Positions 11,686-20,865 of a stretch of 64,000 nucleotides of DNA are shown here, in pieces. Each line of letters begins with the position of its first letter. The first letter of the stretch is position 1. Source of the DNA: Streptomyces fildesensis (GTDB lineage Bacteria > Actinomycetota > Actinomycetes > Streptomycetales > Streptomycetaceae); NCBI RefSeq assembly GCF_016107395.1, contig NZ_JAAIKO010000003.1, positions 395,128-459,127 on the forward strand, written 5' to 3'. The notes beneath the pieces were generated by a model, which was not told the DNA's origin, searched no databases, and saw nothing but the letters and a program-made list of their open reading frames with translations. A program made the position numbers and the translations under genes.

Positions 11686-13275
11686 ATGATCGACCAGTCA
11701 AGCCGCCGGTCCGCCGTGCGGCTCCCCGTACCGGTCGGGCCGGCCCGTGCACTGGTCCTCGCCGCCGTCTTCGTCTGCGCCGCCTGCGGCCTGATCTACG
11801 AGCTCGAACTCGTCGCGCTCGCCTCCTACCTGGTCGGTGACTCCGTCACCCAGGCCTCCGTCATCCTGTCGGTGATGGTCTTCGCCATGGGCGTCGGCTC
11901 CCTGCTCGCCAAGCGGATACGGTGCGTCGCGGCCGTCGGCTTCGCGGGGGTGGAGGCGGCGCTCGCGCTGGTCGGCGGCCTCTCGGTGATGGCGCTGTAC
12001 GCGTGCTTCGCCTGGTTCGGGATGGCGCGGCCGGCGATGATCGGCTGCGCGTTCGCCATCGGGGTGCTGATCGGCGCCGAGATCCCGCTGCTCATGACGC
12101 TGATCCAGCGGATCCGCCGGCAGGATGCCGGCGGCGCCGTCGCCGATCTGTTCGCCGCGGACTACGTCGGCGCGCTCGCCGGCGGACTCGCCTTCCCGTT
12201 CCTGCTGCTGCCGGCGTTCGGACAGCTCACCGGCGCGCTGGTCACCGGCGCGGTGAACGCGGTCGCGGGCGCCGCGATGGTGCTGTGGCTGTTCCGCAAC
12301 GACCTGACCCCGAGCGCCCGCAACTGGCTGCTCGTCGCCAACCTCGGCGTGCTGACGGTGCTCGGCGGCGCCGCCTTCACGGCCGGCCCGTTCGAACAGG
12401 CCGCGCGGCGCGCGGTGTACGGCGGCGATGTGCGCGTCGCCGAACAGACCGATGTGCAGGAGATAGTCCTGACCGGAGGCTCCGGCGCCCCCGTCCAGCT
12501 CTTCTTCGACGGGCGGCTGCGGGTCTGCGGAGCCGACGAGTTCCGGTACCACGAGGCGCTGGTGCACCCGGCGATGGCCGGCCCGCACTCCCGCGTCCTC
12601 ATCCTCGGCGGCGGCGACGGCCTCGCCCTGCGCGAGGTGCTCCGGTACCCGGACGTCACGTCGGTGACCGTCGTCGACCTGGACGGCGAGCTCGTGCGGC
12701 TCGCCCGCACGGACGCCGACCTCGTCGCGCTCAACCGGCACGCCTACGCCGATCCGCGGGTCCGCACCGTCACCGCCGACGCCTTCGACTGGCTCCGGGC
12801 CGGCCGCCCGGGGCCGTACGACGTGATCCTCGCCGATCTGCCCGACCCCGGGATCTCGCGCAGCGCGAAGCTGTACTCCGAGGAGTTCTACGGCCTGGCG
12901 GGCCGCGCGCTGGCCCGGGACGGACGGCTCGCCGTCCATGCCGGCTCGCCGAGCTCGGCCCGGCACACCTACTGGACGATCGACGCGACGCTGCGGGCCA
13001 CCGGGCTGCGCACCGTGCCGTATCTCACCGGCGGGCGGGACTGCGGGCCACCGTCGGGACCCGACCGCTGGTCCGGCAGGACCGGTGACGGGCCCACCGA
13101 CTGGGGCTTCGTGCTGGCGTCGCGCGAGCGGCCCGAGCTGCGGCTCGCCCCGGACGCGCCACCGCTGCGCTCACTGACCCCGGCGGCCCTGCGGTCACTG
13201 CGCGAGGCCGCCTGGGCCTCCCGCGAGAGCGGACTCGCGCCTTCCACACTGATGCGGCCACGGGTGGGCGGCTGA
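11686..13275 (+). CDS. speE: Polyamine aminopropyltransferase (spermidine synthase) with N-terminal membrane domain
   Basis: This 529-residue protein transfers aminopropyl from decarboxylated S-adenosylmethionine to a diamine. The N-terminal ~230 residues contain about seven hydrophobic helices. The catalytic half has the nucleotide-binding motif [19 protein letters not shown] near 305, the acidic [10 protein letters not shown], and [10 protein letters not shown] near 383. Soluble spermidine synthases have only the second half; membrane-fused forms are common in actinobacteria. The true aminopropyl acceptor is not clear. No decarboxylase gene is adjacent. The ATG at 11686 has no strong ribosome site. 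Confidence 0.9.
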   Translation: MIDQSSRRSAVRLPVPVGPARALVLAAVFVCAACGLIYELELVALASYLVGDSVTQASVILSVMVFAMGVGSLLAKRIRCVAAVGFAGVEAALALVGGLSVMALYACFAWFGMARPAMIGCAFAIGVLIGAEIPLLMTLIQRIRRQDAGGAVADLFAADYVGALAGGLAFPFLLLPAFGQLTGALVTGAVNAVAGAAMVLWLFRNDLTPSARNWLLVANLGVLTVLGGAAFTAGPFEQAARRAVYGGDVRVAEQTDVQEIVLTGGSGAPVQLFFDGRLRVCGADEFRYHEALVHPAMAGPHSRVLILGGGDGLALREVLRYPDVTSVTVVDLDGELVRLARTDADLVALNRHAYADPRVRTVTADAFDWLRAGRPGPYDVILADLPDPGISRSAKLYSEEFYGLAGRALARDGRLAVHAGSPSSARHTYWTIDATLRATGLRTVPYLTGGRDCGPPSGPDRWSGRTGDGPTDWGFVLASRERPELRLAPDAPPLRSLTPAALRSLREAAWASRESGLAPSTLMRPRVGG

Positions 13276-13302
13276 GTGGGGTGGCGACCCGGCTCCGCGC
13301 CT

Positions 13303-13349
13303 GCTGCCGGGTCCGCTGCCGGGTCCGCTTCCGGGTCCGGTTCCGGTCC
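13303..13349. repeat. Period-12 tandem repeat after speE
   Basis: Units GCTGCCGGGTCC, GCTGCCGGGTCC, GCTTCCGGGTCC and a partial GGTTCCGGTCC follow one another 27 bp after the speE stop. The gap to the next gene holds nothing else except its promoter. Confidence 0.8.
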
Positions 13350-13423
13350 GGCTCGCAGGCCTGGCTCGGGCCTGTGTCCGGTCCGGCCGGTGCGACCCGG
13401 TGACCTGGGCGGCCGACGGTCGG

Positions 13424-13429
13424 TAGGCT
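13424..13429 (+). promoter_or_regulatory. -10 box TAGGCT of a likely leaderless gene
   Basis: TAGGCT ends 6 nt before the ATG at 13436, so the transcript probably begins at the start codon. No ribosome site is visible. Confidence 0.6.
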
Positions 13430-13435
13430 CCCCGC

Positions 13436-14230
13436 ATGGAGCATGAGGTGTTCGTTCCGGTCCTGGCGGAAACCATTCGGCAGGCACTCGCCGACCCGGC
13501 CCGCGTCGCCGCGAGCCTGCCCGGCTGGCAGCCCGACCCCGGCGGGGACGTTCTCACCGGCCGGCTGCGCGTGCGGGCCGGCGGTTCGACGATCACCTAC
13601 CGCGGCTCGCTCCGCGTCACCGAGCGCGACGGCGGGTTCTCCGTCGAGGGCGAAGGTGCGGAGGCGCGCGGCACCGGCACCGTGAAGTTCTCGCTCGGAG
13701 TGCTCGTCGAGGAGGCCGACCAGGCCGTTCCCGGCACGATGCTGTCCTTCACCGGCACCGCGACCGCGGACGGGCGGCTCGGTACGTTCGACGGCCCCGC
13801 CCGCGAGACCGCGGCCCGCCGGCTGCTCGACCGCTTCACCGCGGAACTGACGGCCGGGCTCCCCGGACTGCCCGAGGAACCCGATGTCGTCGACGGCCTC
13901 GACGGTGCCGACGAGGGCGGGGAGCCGGACCCGGCCGAGGAGATCGCGCTGGTCGAGGTGGACCTGAACGAGGTCGAGGTGGAGGTCCCGGAGACCGCGG
14001 CCGAGCTCGACGACCTCGAACCCCCGGCCGAGGCGGCCCACGCCCGCCGCACGATGATCGGCCGCAGCGCGGAGGAGGTCGACCACGCTCCGCCCCGCGG
14101 CCGTTACGCCCCCGCGCCCTCCGCGGCGACCACCTCCACCACCGCCACCCTCCGCTGGGCCGCACCCGCCGCCGCGGTCCTGGTGGCCTCCGCGGTCGTC
14201 GTGGGCCGGGTGCTGCGCCGCCGCCGGTAG
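13436..14230 (+). CDS. SRPBCC/CoxG-like lipid-pocket protein with C-terminal membrane anchor
   Basis: A 264-residue protein. The first ~140 residues fit the SRPBCC (START-like) fold of CoxG-type proteins, with DPARVAASLPGWQ, YRGSLRVTERDG and a final amphipathic helix ETAARRLLDRFTAELT. An acidic linker follows, then a single hydrophobic helix LRWAAPAAAVLVASAVVV and a basic end RRRR, suggesting a tail anchor. In CO dehydrogenase systems CoxG aids membrane attachment, but no cox genes are here, so function is unknown. It appears leaderless. An aldose epimerase follows after 48 bp. Confidence 0.75.
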   Translation: MEHEVFVPVLAETIRQALADPARVAASLPGWQPDPGGDVLTGRLRVRAGGSTITYRGSLRVTERDGGFSVEGEGAEARGTGTVKFSLGVLVEEADQAVPGTMLSFTGTATADGRLGTFDGPARETAARRLLDRFTAELTAGLPGLPEEPDVVDGLDGADEGGEPDPAEEIALVEVDLNEVEVEVPETAAELDDLEPPAEAAHARRTMIGRSAEEVDHAPPRGRYAPAPSAATTSTTATLRWAAPAAAVLVASAVVVGRVLRRRR

Positions 14231-14266
14231 GTGGGTGCTGAGCACACATGATCGAGGGTCAGGCCC

Positions 14267-14272
14267 TACGCT
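14267..14272 (+). promoter_or_regulatory. -10 box TACGCT of a likely leaderless gene
   Basis: TACGCT ends 6 nt before the GTG at 14279, consistent with transcription starting at the start codon. Confidence 0.55.
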
Positions 14273-14278
14273 CATAGG

Positions 14279-15076
14279 GTGACGACTGGGAAGAAACTGA
14301 CGGCGGGCGACGCCGAACTGACCGTGGTGCCGCAGGACGGCTGCCGGATCGCCTCGCTGACGGTCGGAGGGACCGAACTGCTGCGCCAGGGCGACCGGTA
14401 CGGCTCGTTCATCATGGTGCCGTGGTGCGGCAGGACCGAGAACGGCCGGTTCCGCAACGGCGGGATCGTGCACCAACTGCCGGTGGACGCAGCTCCGCAC
14501 GCGATCCACGGCACGGGCCGGCACACCGCGTGGCACGACGGTCCGCCCGGAACGGACTCGGCGGCTTCCTACTACTTCGACCTGGCCGACCCGTGGCCGT
14601 ATCCGGGCCGCGTCACGCAGACCTTCGAGCTGGGCGAGAACGAGCTGCGGATGACCCTGGCGGTGGAGGCGTCCGCCGACTCCTTCCCGGCGCAGGCCGG
14701 CTGGCACCCCTGGTTCCTGCGGAACCTCGGACAGGGCGGCCGCGACGCCGAGATCGACTTCAGCCCGGAGTGGCAGGAGGAGCGCGGCGACGACCATCTG
14801 CCGACGGGCAAGCGGACCGAGCCGAAGCCCGGACCGTGGGACGACTGCTTCGGGATGCCGGACGGAGTGGACGTGTCGCTGACCTGGCCCGGCGAGCTGC
14901 GGGTACGGGTGACCAGCCCGGCCGAATGGGTCGTGGTCTACGACGAGCAGCCCGAGGCCGTGTGCGTCGAGCCGCAGTCCGGGCCGCCGAACGGCCTCAA
15001 CACGCTGCCGCGCCTCGTCACCCCGATCGATCCGCTGGAGATCACGACGGTCTGGTCCTGGGAGCGGCTGGGCTGA
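14279..15076 (+). CDS. Aldose 1-epimerase family protein
   Basis: A 265-residue beta-sandwich protein of the galactose mutarotase family. It shows IMVPWCGRTENGRF near residue 42, an HGTGRH segment near 80 and AGWHPWFLRN near 140. The two histidines correspond to the acid/base residues used for anomer interconversion. The C-terminal EPQSGPPNGLNTLP segment is also typical of the family. The exact sugar is unknown; members of this length include epimerases acting on glucose-like sugars. The GTG start appears leaderless. pyrE follows 38 bp later with its own -10 box. Confidence 0.87.
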   Translation: MTTGKKLTAGDAELTVVPQDGCRIASLTVGGTELLRQGDRYGSFIMVPWCGRTENGRFRNGGIVHQLPVDAAPHAIHGTGRHTAWHDGPPGTDSAASYYFDLADPWPYPGRVTQTFELGENELRMTLAVEASADSFPAQAGWHPWFLRNLGQGGRDAEIDFSPEWQEERGDDHLPTGKRTEPKPGPWDDCFGMPDGVDVSLTWPGELRVRVTSPAEWVVVYDEQPEAVCVEPQSGPPNGLNTLPRLVTPIDPLEITTVWSWERLG

Positions 15077-15101
15077 TTCCGCCCGAGCCGATCGCGGCGG
15101 C

Positions 15102-15107
15102 TAATCT
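15102..15107 (+). promoter_or_regulatory. -10 box TAATCT of pyrE
   Basis: TAATCT ends 7 nt before the pyrE ATG at 15115; no ribosome site lies between, so the mRNA is probably leaderless. Confidence 0.6.
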
Positions 15108-15114
15108 CGACGCT

Positions 15115-15654
15115 ATGAGTGACGTGCGCGAGGCCCTGCTGCAGCAGATCAAGGACAAGGCCGTGGTCCACGGCAAGGTGACCCTCTCCTCCGGGCTGGA
15201 GGCCGACTTCTACGTCGACCTCCGCCGGATCACCCTGGACGGCGAGGCGGCGCCGCTGACCGGCCAGGTGATGCTCGATCTGACCAAGGACCTCGACTTC
15301 GACGCCGTCGGCGGGCTGACGCTCGGCGCCGACCCGGTGGCCGGCTCGATGCTGCACGCGGCCGCCGCCCGCGGCCGCCGGCTCGACGCCTTCGTCGTCC
15401 GCAAGGCGACCAAGGCGCACGGTATGCAGCGCCGGATCGAGGGCACCGAGGTCAAGGGCCGACGCGTCCTGGTCGTCGAGGACACCTCGACCACCGGTGG
15501 CTCCCCGCTGACCGCCGTCGAAGCGGTGCGTGAGGCCGGCGGCGAGGTCGTGGCCGTCGCCGTCATCGTGGAGCGCGGCGCCGCCCCGGCGATCGAGGCG
15601 GCCGGGCTGCCGTATCTCGCCGCCTACTCGCTGGCCGACCTCGACCTCGGCTGA
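15115..15654 (+). CDS. pyrE: Orotate phosphoribosyltransferase
   Basis: This 179-residue enzyme adds ribose 5-phosphate from PRPP to orotate, the fifth step of UMP synthesis. The PRPP loop VLVVEDTSTTGGSPLTAV is near residue 118. Orotate-site elements are TLSSGLEADFYVDLR near 23 and VRKATKAHG near 96. Length is normal for the family. The ATG at 15115 follows a TAATCT box by 7 nt. No other pyrimidine genes are adjacent, which is normal in Streptomyces. A 38-bp palindrome follows the gene. Confidence 0.96.
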   Translation: MSDVREALLQQIKDKAVVHGKVTLSSGLEADFYVDLRRITLDGEAAPLTGQVMLDLTKDLDFDAVGGLTLGADPVAGSMLHAAAARGRRLDAFVVRKATKAHGMQRRIEGTEVKGRRVLVVEDTSTTGGSPLTAVEAVREAGGEVVAVAVIVERGAAPAIEAAGLPYLAAYSLADLDLG

Positions 15655-15722
15655 GTCACGGCTGAGTCTCGTTCCTGCGCTTGCTCAGCGGCGGGAAGGG
15701 CCTTCTGACCTGCGGATCCACC

Positions 15723-15760
15723 GGCCCCCTGAACGTTCCACGTGGAACGTTCAGGGGGCC
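15723..15760. terminator. Perfect 38-bp palindrome between pyrE and fba
   Basis: The two 19-nt halves are exact inverse complements with no spacer: GGCCCCCTGAACGTTCCAC and its complement, centred between 15741 and 15742. As RNA it would form a very stable hairpin and so can end pyrE transcription. Its centre GTTCCACGTGGAAC differs from the parS consensus GTTTCACGTGAAAC at one symmetric pair, so a protein-binding role is also possible. Confidence 0.8.
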
Positions 15761-15873
15761 TTCGCATGCGAGGTGTGCACCGAGGTGGTGTTCCAGCGGC
15801 TCTCTGGGAGGATGGTGCCGACAAAGACGTCGTACCGCAGTATCAGGACCCGCACATCACGAGGAGCGGACAA

Positions 15874-16896
15874 ATGCCCATCGCAACCCCCGAGGTCTAC
15901 AACGAGATGCTCGACCGGGCGAAGGCAGGCAAGTTCGCCTACCCGGCCATCAACGTGACCTCGTCGCAGACGCTGCACGCCGCGCTGCGCGGCCTGGCCG
16001 AGGCGGAGAGCGACGGCATCATCCAGATCTCCACCGGTGGCGCGGAGTTCCTGGGCGGCCAGTACAGCAAGGACATGGTCACCGGCGCGGTGGCGCTGGC
16101 GGAGTTCGCGCACATCGTGGCCGAGAAGTACCCGGTCACCGTCGCGCTGCACACCGACCACTGCCCGAAGGACAAGCTGGACGCGTACGTCCGTCCGCTG
16201 CTGAAGATCTCGCAGGACCGTGTCGCCGCGGGCCGTCTGCCGCTCTTCCAGTCCCACATGTGGGACGGCTCGGCGGAGAACCTCAACGATAACCTCGCCA
16301 TCGCGCAGGAGCTGCTCGCCCAGGCCGTCAGGGCCAACATCATCCTCGAGGTGGAGATCACCCCGACCGGTGGCGAGGAGGACGGTGTCTCGCACGAGAT
16401 CAACGACTCCCTCTACACCACCCCGGACGACGCGTTCCGTACCGTCGAGGCCCTCGGCCTGGGCGAGAAGGGCCGCTACCTGCTGGCCGCGTCCTTCGGA
16501 AACGTGCACGGCGTCTACAAGCCGGGCAACGTCGTCCTGCGCCCGGAGATCCTCAAGGAGCTCCAGGTCGCGGTCGCCGAGAAGCACGGCAAGGCCAACG
16601 CCTTCGACTTCGTCTTCCACGGCGGTTCCGGCTCGACGATCGAGGAGATCAACGAGGCCCTGGAGAACGGCGTCGTCAAGATGAACATCGACACCGACCT
16701 GCAGTACGCCTTCACCCGCCCGGTCGCGGACCACATGTTCCGTAACTACGACGGTGTGCTGAAGGTCGACGGCGAGGTCGGCAACAAGAAGGTCTACGAC
16801 CCCCGCGTCTGGGGCAAGTCCGCCGAGGCCGGCATGGCCGCGCGCGTCGTCGTCGCCGCCGAGAACCTGCGCTCCGCGGGCAACAAGATCAAGTAA
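15874..16896 (+). CDS. fba: Class II fructose-bisphosphate aldolase
   Basis: A 340-residue zinc-dependent enzyme that interconverts fructose 1,6-bisphosphate with dihydroxyacetone phosphate and glyceraldehyde 3-phosphate. Zinc-site elements are ALHTDHCPKDKLDAYV near 95, GNVHGVYKPGNV near 210 and HGGSGSTIEEINEALE near 248. The phosphate loop VKMNIDTDLQYAF is near 269. The pattern and length fit class IIA. GAGGAG at 15861 precedes the ATG at 15874; in-frame upstream starts lie inside the palindrome and are rejected. Low-degeneracy codon use suggests high expression. A strong hairpin terminator follows. Confidence 0.97.
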   Translation: MPIATPEVYNEMLDRAKAGKFAYPAINVTSSQTLHAALRGLAEAESDGIIQISTGGAEFLGGQYSKDMVTGAVALAEFAHIVAEKYPVTVALHTDHCPKDKLDAYVRPLLKISQDRVAAGRLPLFQSHMWDGSAENLNDNLAIAQELLAQAVRANIILEVEITPTGGEEDGVSHEINDSLYTTPDDAFRTVEALGLGEKGRYLLAASFGNVHGVYKPGNVVLRPEILKELQVAVAEKHGKANAFDFVFHGGSGSTIEEINEALENGVVKMNIDTDLQYAFTRPVADHMFRNYDGVLKVDGEVGNKKVYDPRVWGKSAEAGMAARVVVAAENLRSAGNKIK

Positions 16897-16954
16897 TTCG
16901 CGGCGCCACTGCGGAGTGCCGCTCCGTGGCACGACCGCGCAGTACCGCTCCGCA

Positions 16955-16995
16955 CGCAGCCCCCCGGGTCCGCCGTTCCGGCCCGGGGGGCTGCG
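16955..16995 (+). terminator. Hairpin terminator after fba
   Basis: CGCAGCCCCCCGGG (16955-16968) pairs perfectly with CCCGGGGGGCTGCG (16982-16995) across a 13-nt loop. Confidence 0.75.
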
Positions 16996-17012
16996 CGCTG
17001 TCCGGGACAGGG

Positions 17013-17018
17013 CAGACT
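17013..17018 (+). promoter_or_regulatory. -10-like CAGACT of the DUF3151 gene
   Basis: CAGACT ends 7 nt before the ATG at 17026, at the spacing of the other leaderless genes here, although its first base is not T. Confidence 0.4.
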
Positions 17019-17025
17019 GGAACGC

Positions 17026-17439
17026 ATGGCCATTCACAAAGACCTTCTCGGGGGTCCGCCCCCGACCCATCTGCCCGACGACCCGGAGCCGCGCGAGCTG
17101 CTCGCCTCCGGGGCGGCGCCCTCCGAGGTAGCCGCGAAGTACCCCGCCTCCTCTCTGGCCTGGGCCCAGCTCGCCGACGACGCCTTCGAAGGGGGCCGGG
17201 TCGTCGAGTCGTACGCCTACGCGCGCACCGGCTACCACCGCGGCCTCGACGCGCTGCGCCGGGCCGGCTGGAAGGGCCACGGCCCGGTGCCGTTCGAGCA
17301 CGAGCCGAACCGCGGCTTCCTGCGCGCGCTGCACGCCCTCGCCCGCGCCGCGCAGGCGATCGGCGAGCAGGAGGAGTACGAGCGCTGCTCGTCCTTCCTC
17401 CGCGACAGCTCGCCGACCGCGGCGGACACCCTCAGCTGA
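17026..17439 (+). CDS. DUF3151 family protein
   Basis: A 137-residue protein with the DUF3151 layout. It opens HKDLLGGPPPTHLPDD, then has EVAAKYPASSLAWAQLAD near 37, SYAYARTGYHRGLDALRR near 62 and RGFLRALHALARAAQAIGE near 97. The helices resemble tetratricopeptide pairs. The family is widespread in actinobacteria, often near fba, and has no known function. A likely leaderless promoter precedes it. The 244-bp gap after it (17440-17683) is AT-richer than its surroundings and shows no gene. Confidence 0.85.
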   Translation: MAIHKDLLGGPPPTHLPDDPEPRELLASGAAPSEVAAKYPASSLAWAQLADDAFEGGRVVESYAYARTGYHRGLDALRRAGWKGHGPVPFEHEPNRGFLRALHALARAAQAIGEQEEYERCSSFLRDSSPTAADTLS

Positions 17440-17683
17440 CGGAACCGGCGACGGGATCTCCGGCGGCACCAGTGGTGCGACGCGTGAGGGAACTCGCGTA
17501 CGTCACCCACGTATTGGGCTGATGCCGCCTTCTCCCGTCCGGTCGCCGATTGCCCCCGAATTGCAGCAGAAGCTGACAAAAATTCATGCGGTTTGGCGTT
17601 GGACCGAACCCATGTGTGATTGTGAGCGTCATTGTCTGTGAGCACCGTGGGAGCAGTCGGCGGCCGGGGAGGCCGCCACTCCG

Positions 17684-18616
17684 GTGGCGCCTTCAGGGGG
17701 AGCTTTGACCCATCACGCACCGGTGGCCGGCGGCGACCGACAGCGAGGCCCCAGCCGTCGGGGGAGCCGGAGCCAGGCCGCGCGCCGGCGTCGGCGCGCC
17801 CAACGGCGTGTGCGGTTGCTGCTGACCTTCACCGTGCTGGCCTTGCTGGTCGGCGGTGTCGCCGCGTGGTGGAGCGGTGGTTCCGACGACGTCGCGGACG
17901 CGTCGGCCCCGACCGCGGCACCCGCCGCGTCCTCCCCGGTCGCCACCGCGTCGAAGGACGTGTCCCCGAGCGCTGCCGCCAAGAGCCCCAAGGCATCCAC
18001 GTCGCCCAGCGTGACGAAGGGCGGCGGCAAGTCGACGTCCGTACCGAAGTCCGGCCCCGGCACCTTCAAGGCGGGCAAGGGCAAGGGCGACGGCTCAACG
18101 GTCGGCAAGGGCCTCATCCGTACGTACCGGGTCCAGGTCGAGGACGGCATCCTGGTCTCCGCCGACCAGGCGGCGGACGAGGTGGCGGCGATCCTCGCCG
18201 ACCCCCGCAGCTGGGCCCATGACGGCAAGCACGGCTTCCGCCAGGTGTCGTCCGGCAGCGCCGACCTGGTCATCAAGATAGCCACGCCCGACACCGCCGA
18301 CGCGCTCTGCCTGGCCGCCATCCACCTGGACACCGGCAACGAGCTGAACTGCGAGGTCCCCGGCGGTGTGGTGGTGAACCTCCGGCGGTGGATCCTGGGC
18401 TCCCCGACGTTCACCGGTCCCATCTCCGACTACCGCGCCCTGATCATCAACCATGAGGTCGGGCACAGCCTCGGCCACGGCCACGAGGGCTGCCCCGGCC
18501 CCGGCAAGCTCGCGCCCGCGATGATGCAGCAGATCAAGGGCCTCGACGGCTGTAAACCGAACGCCTGGCCGTACGACTCCCAGGGGCGCTACATCAGCGG
18601 CCCGCACGTGACCTGA
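17684..18616 (+). CDS. DUF3152 secreted/membrane-anchored zinc metalloprotease-like protein
   Basis: A 310-residue protein. A basic N-terminus (RRGSRSQAARRRRRAQRR) is followed by one hydrophobic helix VRLLLTFTVLALLVGGVAAW, so the rest is probably outside the cell. A Ser/Thr/Ala/Lys-rich linker spans about 70-140. The C-terminal DUF3152 domain carries HEVGHSLGHGHEGC at about 257, a metzincin-style HExxHxxGxxH zinc site with Glu as base. No substrate is known. Start is uncertain: GTG at 17684, or TTG at 17705 just after AGGGGGAG (303 residues). Confidence 0.85.
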   Translation: MAPSGGALTHHAPVAGGDRQRGPSRRGSRSQAARRRRRAQRRVRLLLTFTVLALLVGGVAAWWSGGSDDVADASAPTAAPAASSPVATASKDVSPSAAAKSPKASTSPSVTKGGGKSTSVPKSGPGTFKAGKGKGDGSTVGKGLIRTYRVQVEDGILVSADQAADEVAAILADPRSWAHDGKHGFRQVSSGSADLVIKIATPDTADALCLAAIHLDTGNELNCEVPGGVVVNLRRWILGSPTFTGPISDYRALIINHEVGHSLGHGHEGCPGPGKLAPAMMQQIKGLDGCKPNAWPYDSQGRYISGPHVT

Positions 18617-18698
18617 GGCCCTTGCCGAATCACCGCACTCGACAGATGATCTCGGCGTGGCCCGGCGACCCCGGGCCGAGATCCTGAAGGGAACGGAA

Positions 18699-19577
18699 AT
18701 GTCCGAAACACCGGCCGAGAGTCCGGAGACCCCGAACCTCGACTTCCAGGGCACCACCCCTTACGAGGACTACGTCCAGGCGGATGTCCTCACCCACCTT
18801 CAGCACAGCCTCTCCGACGACCCCGGCGAGATGGTCTTCCTCGTCACCACCCAGGTCATGGAGCTGTGGTTCACCGTCCTCGTCCACGAGTGGCACACCG
18901 CGGGGCAGGCGCTCCGCGAGGACGACATCCCGACGGCGATGGCGGCGCTCAAGCGCAGCACCTACGAACTCGAATCGCTCAACGCCTCCTGGAAGCCGCT
19001 CGCGCACCTCACCCCCGGGCAGTTCAACGCCTACCGCAGCGCGCTGGGCGAGGGCTCCGGATTCCAGTCCGCGATGTACCGGCGGATGGAGTTCCTGCTC
19101 GGCGAGAAGTCGGCGTCCATGCTCGTCCCGCACCGCGGCTCGCCGCGGGTGCACGCCGAGCTGGAGAAGGCCCTGCACGAGCCGAGCCTCTACGACGAGG
19201 TGCTCGGCCTGCTGCAGCGGCGCGGCCACGACATCCCCGCCGAACTCCTCGAACGCGACCTCTCGCTGCGCTACGAGCCCGACCCGGCCGTCGAGCGGGC
19301 CTGGCAGCGGATCTACTCCGCCGCCGAGGCCACTCCCGGGGCCACTCCCGGGGCCGGCGCGGCCTCCGCCGGTGACGCCGATCTGCTGCGGCTGGGCGAG
19401 GCGCTGACCGAGGTCGCCGAGCTGGTCTGGCGCTGGCGCAACGACCATCTGGTGGCGACCCGCCGCGCGATGGGTTCCAAGACGGGCACCGGCGGCTCCG
19501 CGGGCGTGGCGTGGCTGGAGAAACGTGCCACCAAGAACGTCTTCCCCGAGCTGTGGACGGCGCGCAGCCATGTCTGA
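18699..19577 (+). CDS. kynA: Tryptophan 2,3-dioxygenase
   Basis: A 292-residue haem enzyme that opens tryptophan to N-formylkynurenine. Family elements are TPYEDYVQADVLTHLQ near 20, EMVFLVTTQVMELWF near 43, and SGFQSAMYRRMEFLLGEK near 112 (the second includes the substrate-binding Arg). The C-terminal WRWRNDHLVATRRAMG is near 246. A 12-bp perfect tandem repeat encodes ATPGATPG near 209, a local insertion. GAAGGGA precedes the ATG at 18699. It overlaps kynureninase by 8 nt and leads a three-gene tryptophan-to-anthranilate operon. Confidence 0.95.
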   Translation: MSETPAESPETPNLDFQGTTPYEDYVQADVLTHLQHSLSDDPGEMVFLVTTQVMELWFTVLVHEWHTAGQALREDDIPTAMAALKRSTYELESLNASWKPLAHLTPGQFNAYRSALGEGSGFQSAMYRRMEFLLGEKSASMLVPHRGSPRVHAELEKALHEPSLYDEVLGLLQRRGHDIPAELLERDLSLRYEPDPAVERAWQRIYSAAEATPGATPGAGAASAGDADLLRLGEALTEVAELVWRWRNDHLVATRRAMGSKTGTGGSAGVAWLEKRATKNVFPELWTARSHV

Positions 19578-20862
19578 CGCCTCGCTGCGGGAGAAGGCCG
19601 GGCGGCTCGACGCCGCCGACGGGCTCGCGAAGATCCGCGACCGGTTCACCCTCGACGAGACCGTCTATCTGGACGGCAACTCCCTGGGCGCCCTCCCCAC
19701 CACGGTCGCGCCCCGGCTGCGGGACGTGATCGAGCGCGAATGGGGCAGTCTGCGCATCCGCTCCTGGGACGAGAGCGGCTGGTGGACCGCACCCGAACGG
19801 ATCGGCGACCGTATCGGCGCGCTGATCGGCGCGGCCCCCGGCCAGGTCGTGGCCGGCGACTCCACCAGCGTCAACGTCTTCAAGGCGGTCGTGGCGGCCG
19901 TCCGGATGGCCGGGGAGGACCGCACCGAGATCCTCGTGGACGCAGCGACCTTCCCGACCGACGGCTACCTCGCCGAGTCCGCGGCCCGGATGACCGGCCG
20001 TACCGTCCGGCCCGTCGCGGCCGGGGCGATGGCGGACGCCATGGGCGACCGCACCGCCGTCGCGCTCGTCAACCACGTCGACTACCGCACCGGGCGGCTG
20101 CACGACCTGCCCGGTACGACGGCCGCCGCGCACGCCGCGGGCGCCCTGGTCGTCTGGGACCTGTGCCACAGCGCGGGCGCGCTGCCGGTCGGTCTCGACG
20201 CGCACGGGGTGGACCTCGCCGTCGGCTGCTCGTACAAGTACCTCAACGGCGGCCCCGGCGCGCCCGCGTACCTGTACGTCCGCCGCGATCTGCAGTCCCG
20301 TTTCGACTCGCCGCTGCCGGGCTGGAACTCGCACGCCGATCCCTTCGGCATGAGCTCCGACTACCTTCCCGCGGATGGCGCCGTCCGCGGCCGCGTCGGC
20401 ACGCCCGACATCCTGTCGCTGCTCGCCCTCGACGCCGCGCTCGACGTCTGGGACGGCGTCGCCGTCGCCGACGTACGGGCCAAGAGCCTGGCGCTGACCG
20501 ACTTCTTCCTCGACTGCGTCGAGCGGTACGTGCCGGCCGGCCGGGTCTCGTCGATCACGCCGGCCCCGCACGAACACCGTGGCAGCCAGGTCGCGCTGCG
20601 CTGCGACGACGCCGGCGAGGTCATGCGCCGGCTGACCGCCCGCGGTGTCGTGGGCGACTACCGGCGCCCCGACGTCCTGCGCTTCGGCTTCACCCCGCTC
20701 TACACGCGGTTCGCCGACGCGGAACGCGCCGCGCAGGTGCTCGCCGACGTGCTCCGCGAGGTCGACGAGGAGGCCGGTGCGAAGCCCGGCGCGGAGGTCG
20801 TGGAAGCTGGCGGCGAAGCCGGCGCGCCGTCCGGCCACGACGCCGGTGAAGGGAACCGATAA
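19570..20862 (+). CDS. kynU: Kynureninase
   Basis: A 430-residue PLP enzyme cleaving kynurenine to anthranilate and alanine. It shows YLDGNSLGALP near residue 33, VVWDLCHSAGALPVGLD near 194, and GCSYKYLNGGPGAPAY with the PLP lysine at about 223. FTPLYTRFADAERA is near the end. The last ~35 residues are a low-complexity Ala/Gly/Glu tail absent from typical family members. The ATG at 19570 lies inside the last codons of the dioxygenase gene (8-nt overlap), giving translational coupling. Confidence 0.96.
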   Translation: MSDASLREKAGRLDAADGLAKIRDRFTLDETVYLDGNSLGALPTTVAPRLRDVIEREWGSLRIRSWDESGWWTAPERIGDRIGALIGAAPGQVVAGDSTSVNVFKAVVAAVRMAGEDRTEILVDAATFPTDGYLAESAARMTGRTVRPVAAGAMADAMGDRTAVALVNHVDYRTGRLHDLPGTTAAAHAAGALVVWDLCHSAGALPVGLDAHGVDLAVGCSYKYLNGGPGAPAYLYVRRDLQSRFDSPLPGWNSHADPFGMSSDYLPADGAVRGRVGTPDILSLLALDAALDVWDGVAVADVRAKSLALTDFFLDCVERYVPAGRVSSITPAPHEHRGSQVALRCDDAGEVMRRLTARGVVGDYRRPDVLRFGFTPLYTRFADAERAAQVLADVLREVDEEAGAKPGAEVVEAGGEAGAPSGHDAGEGNR

Positions 20863-20865
20863 CCG

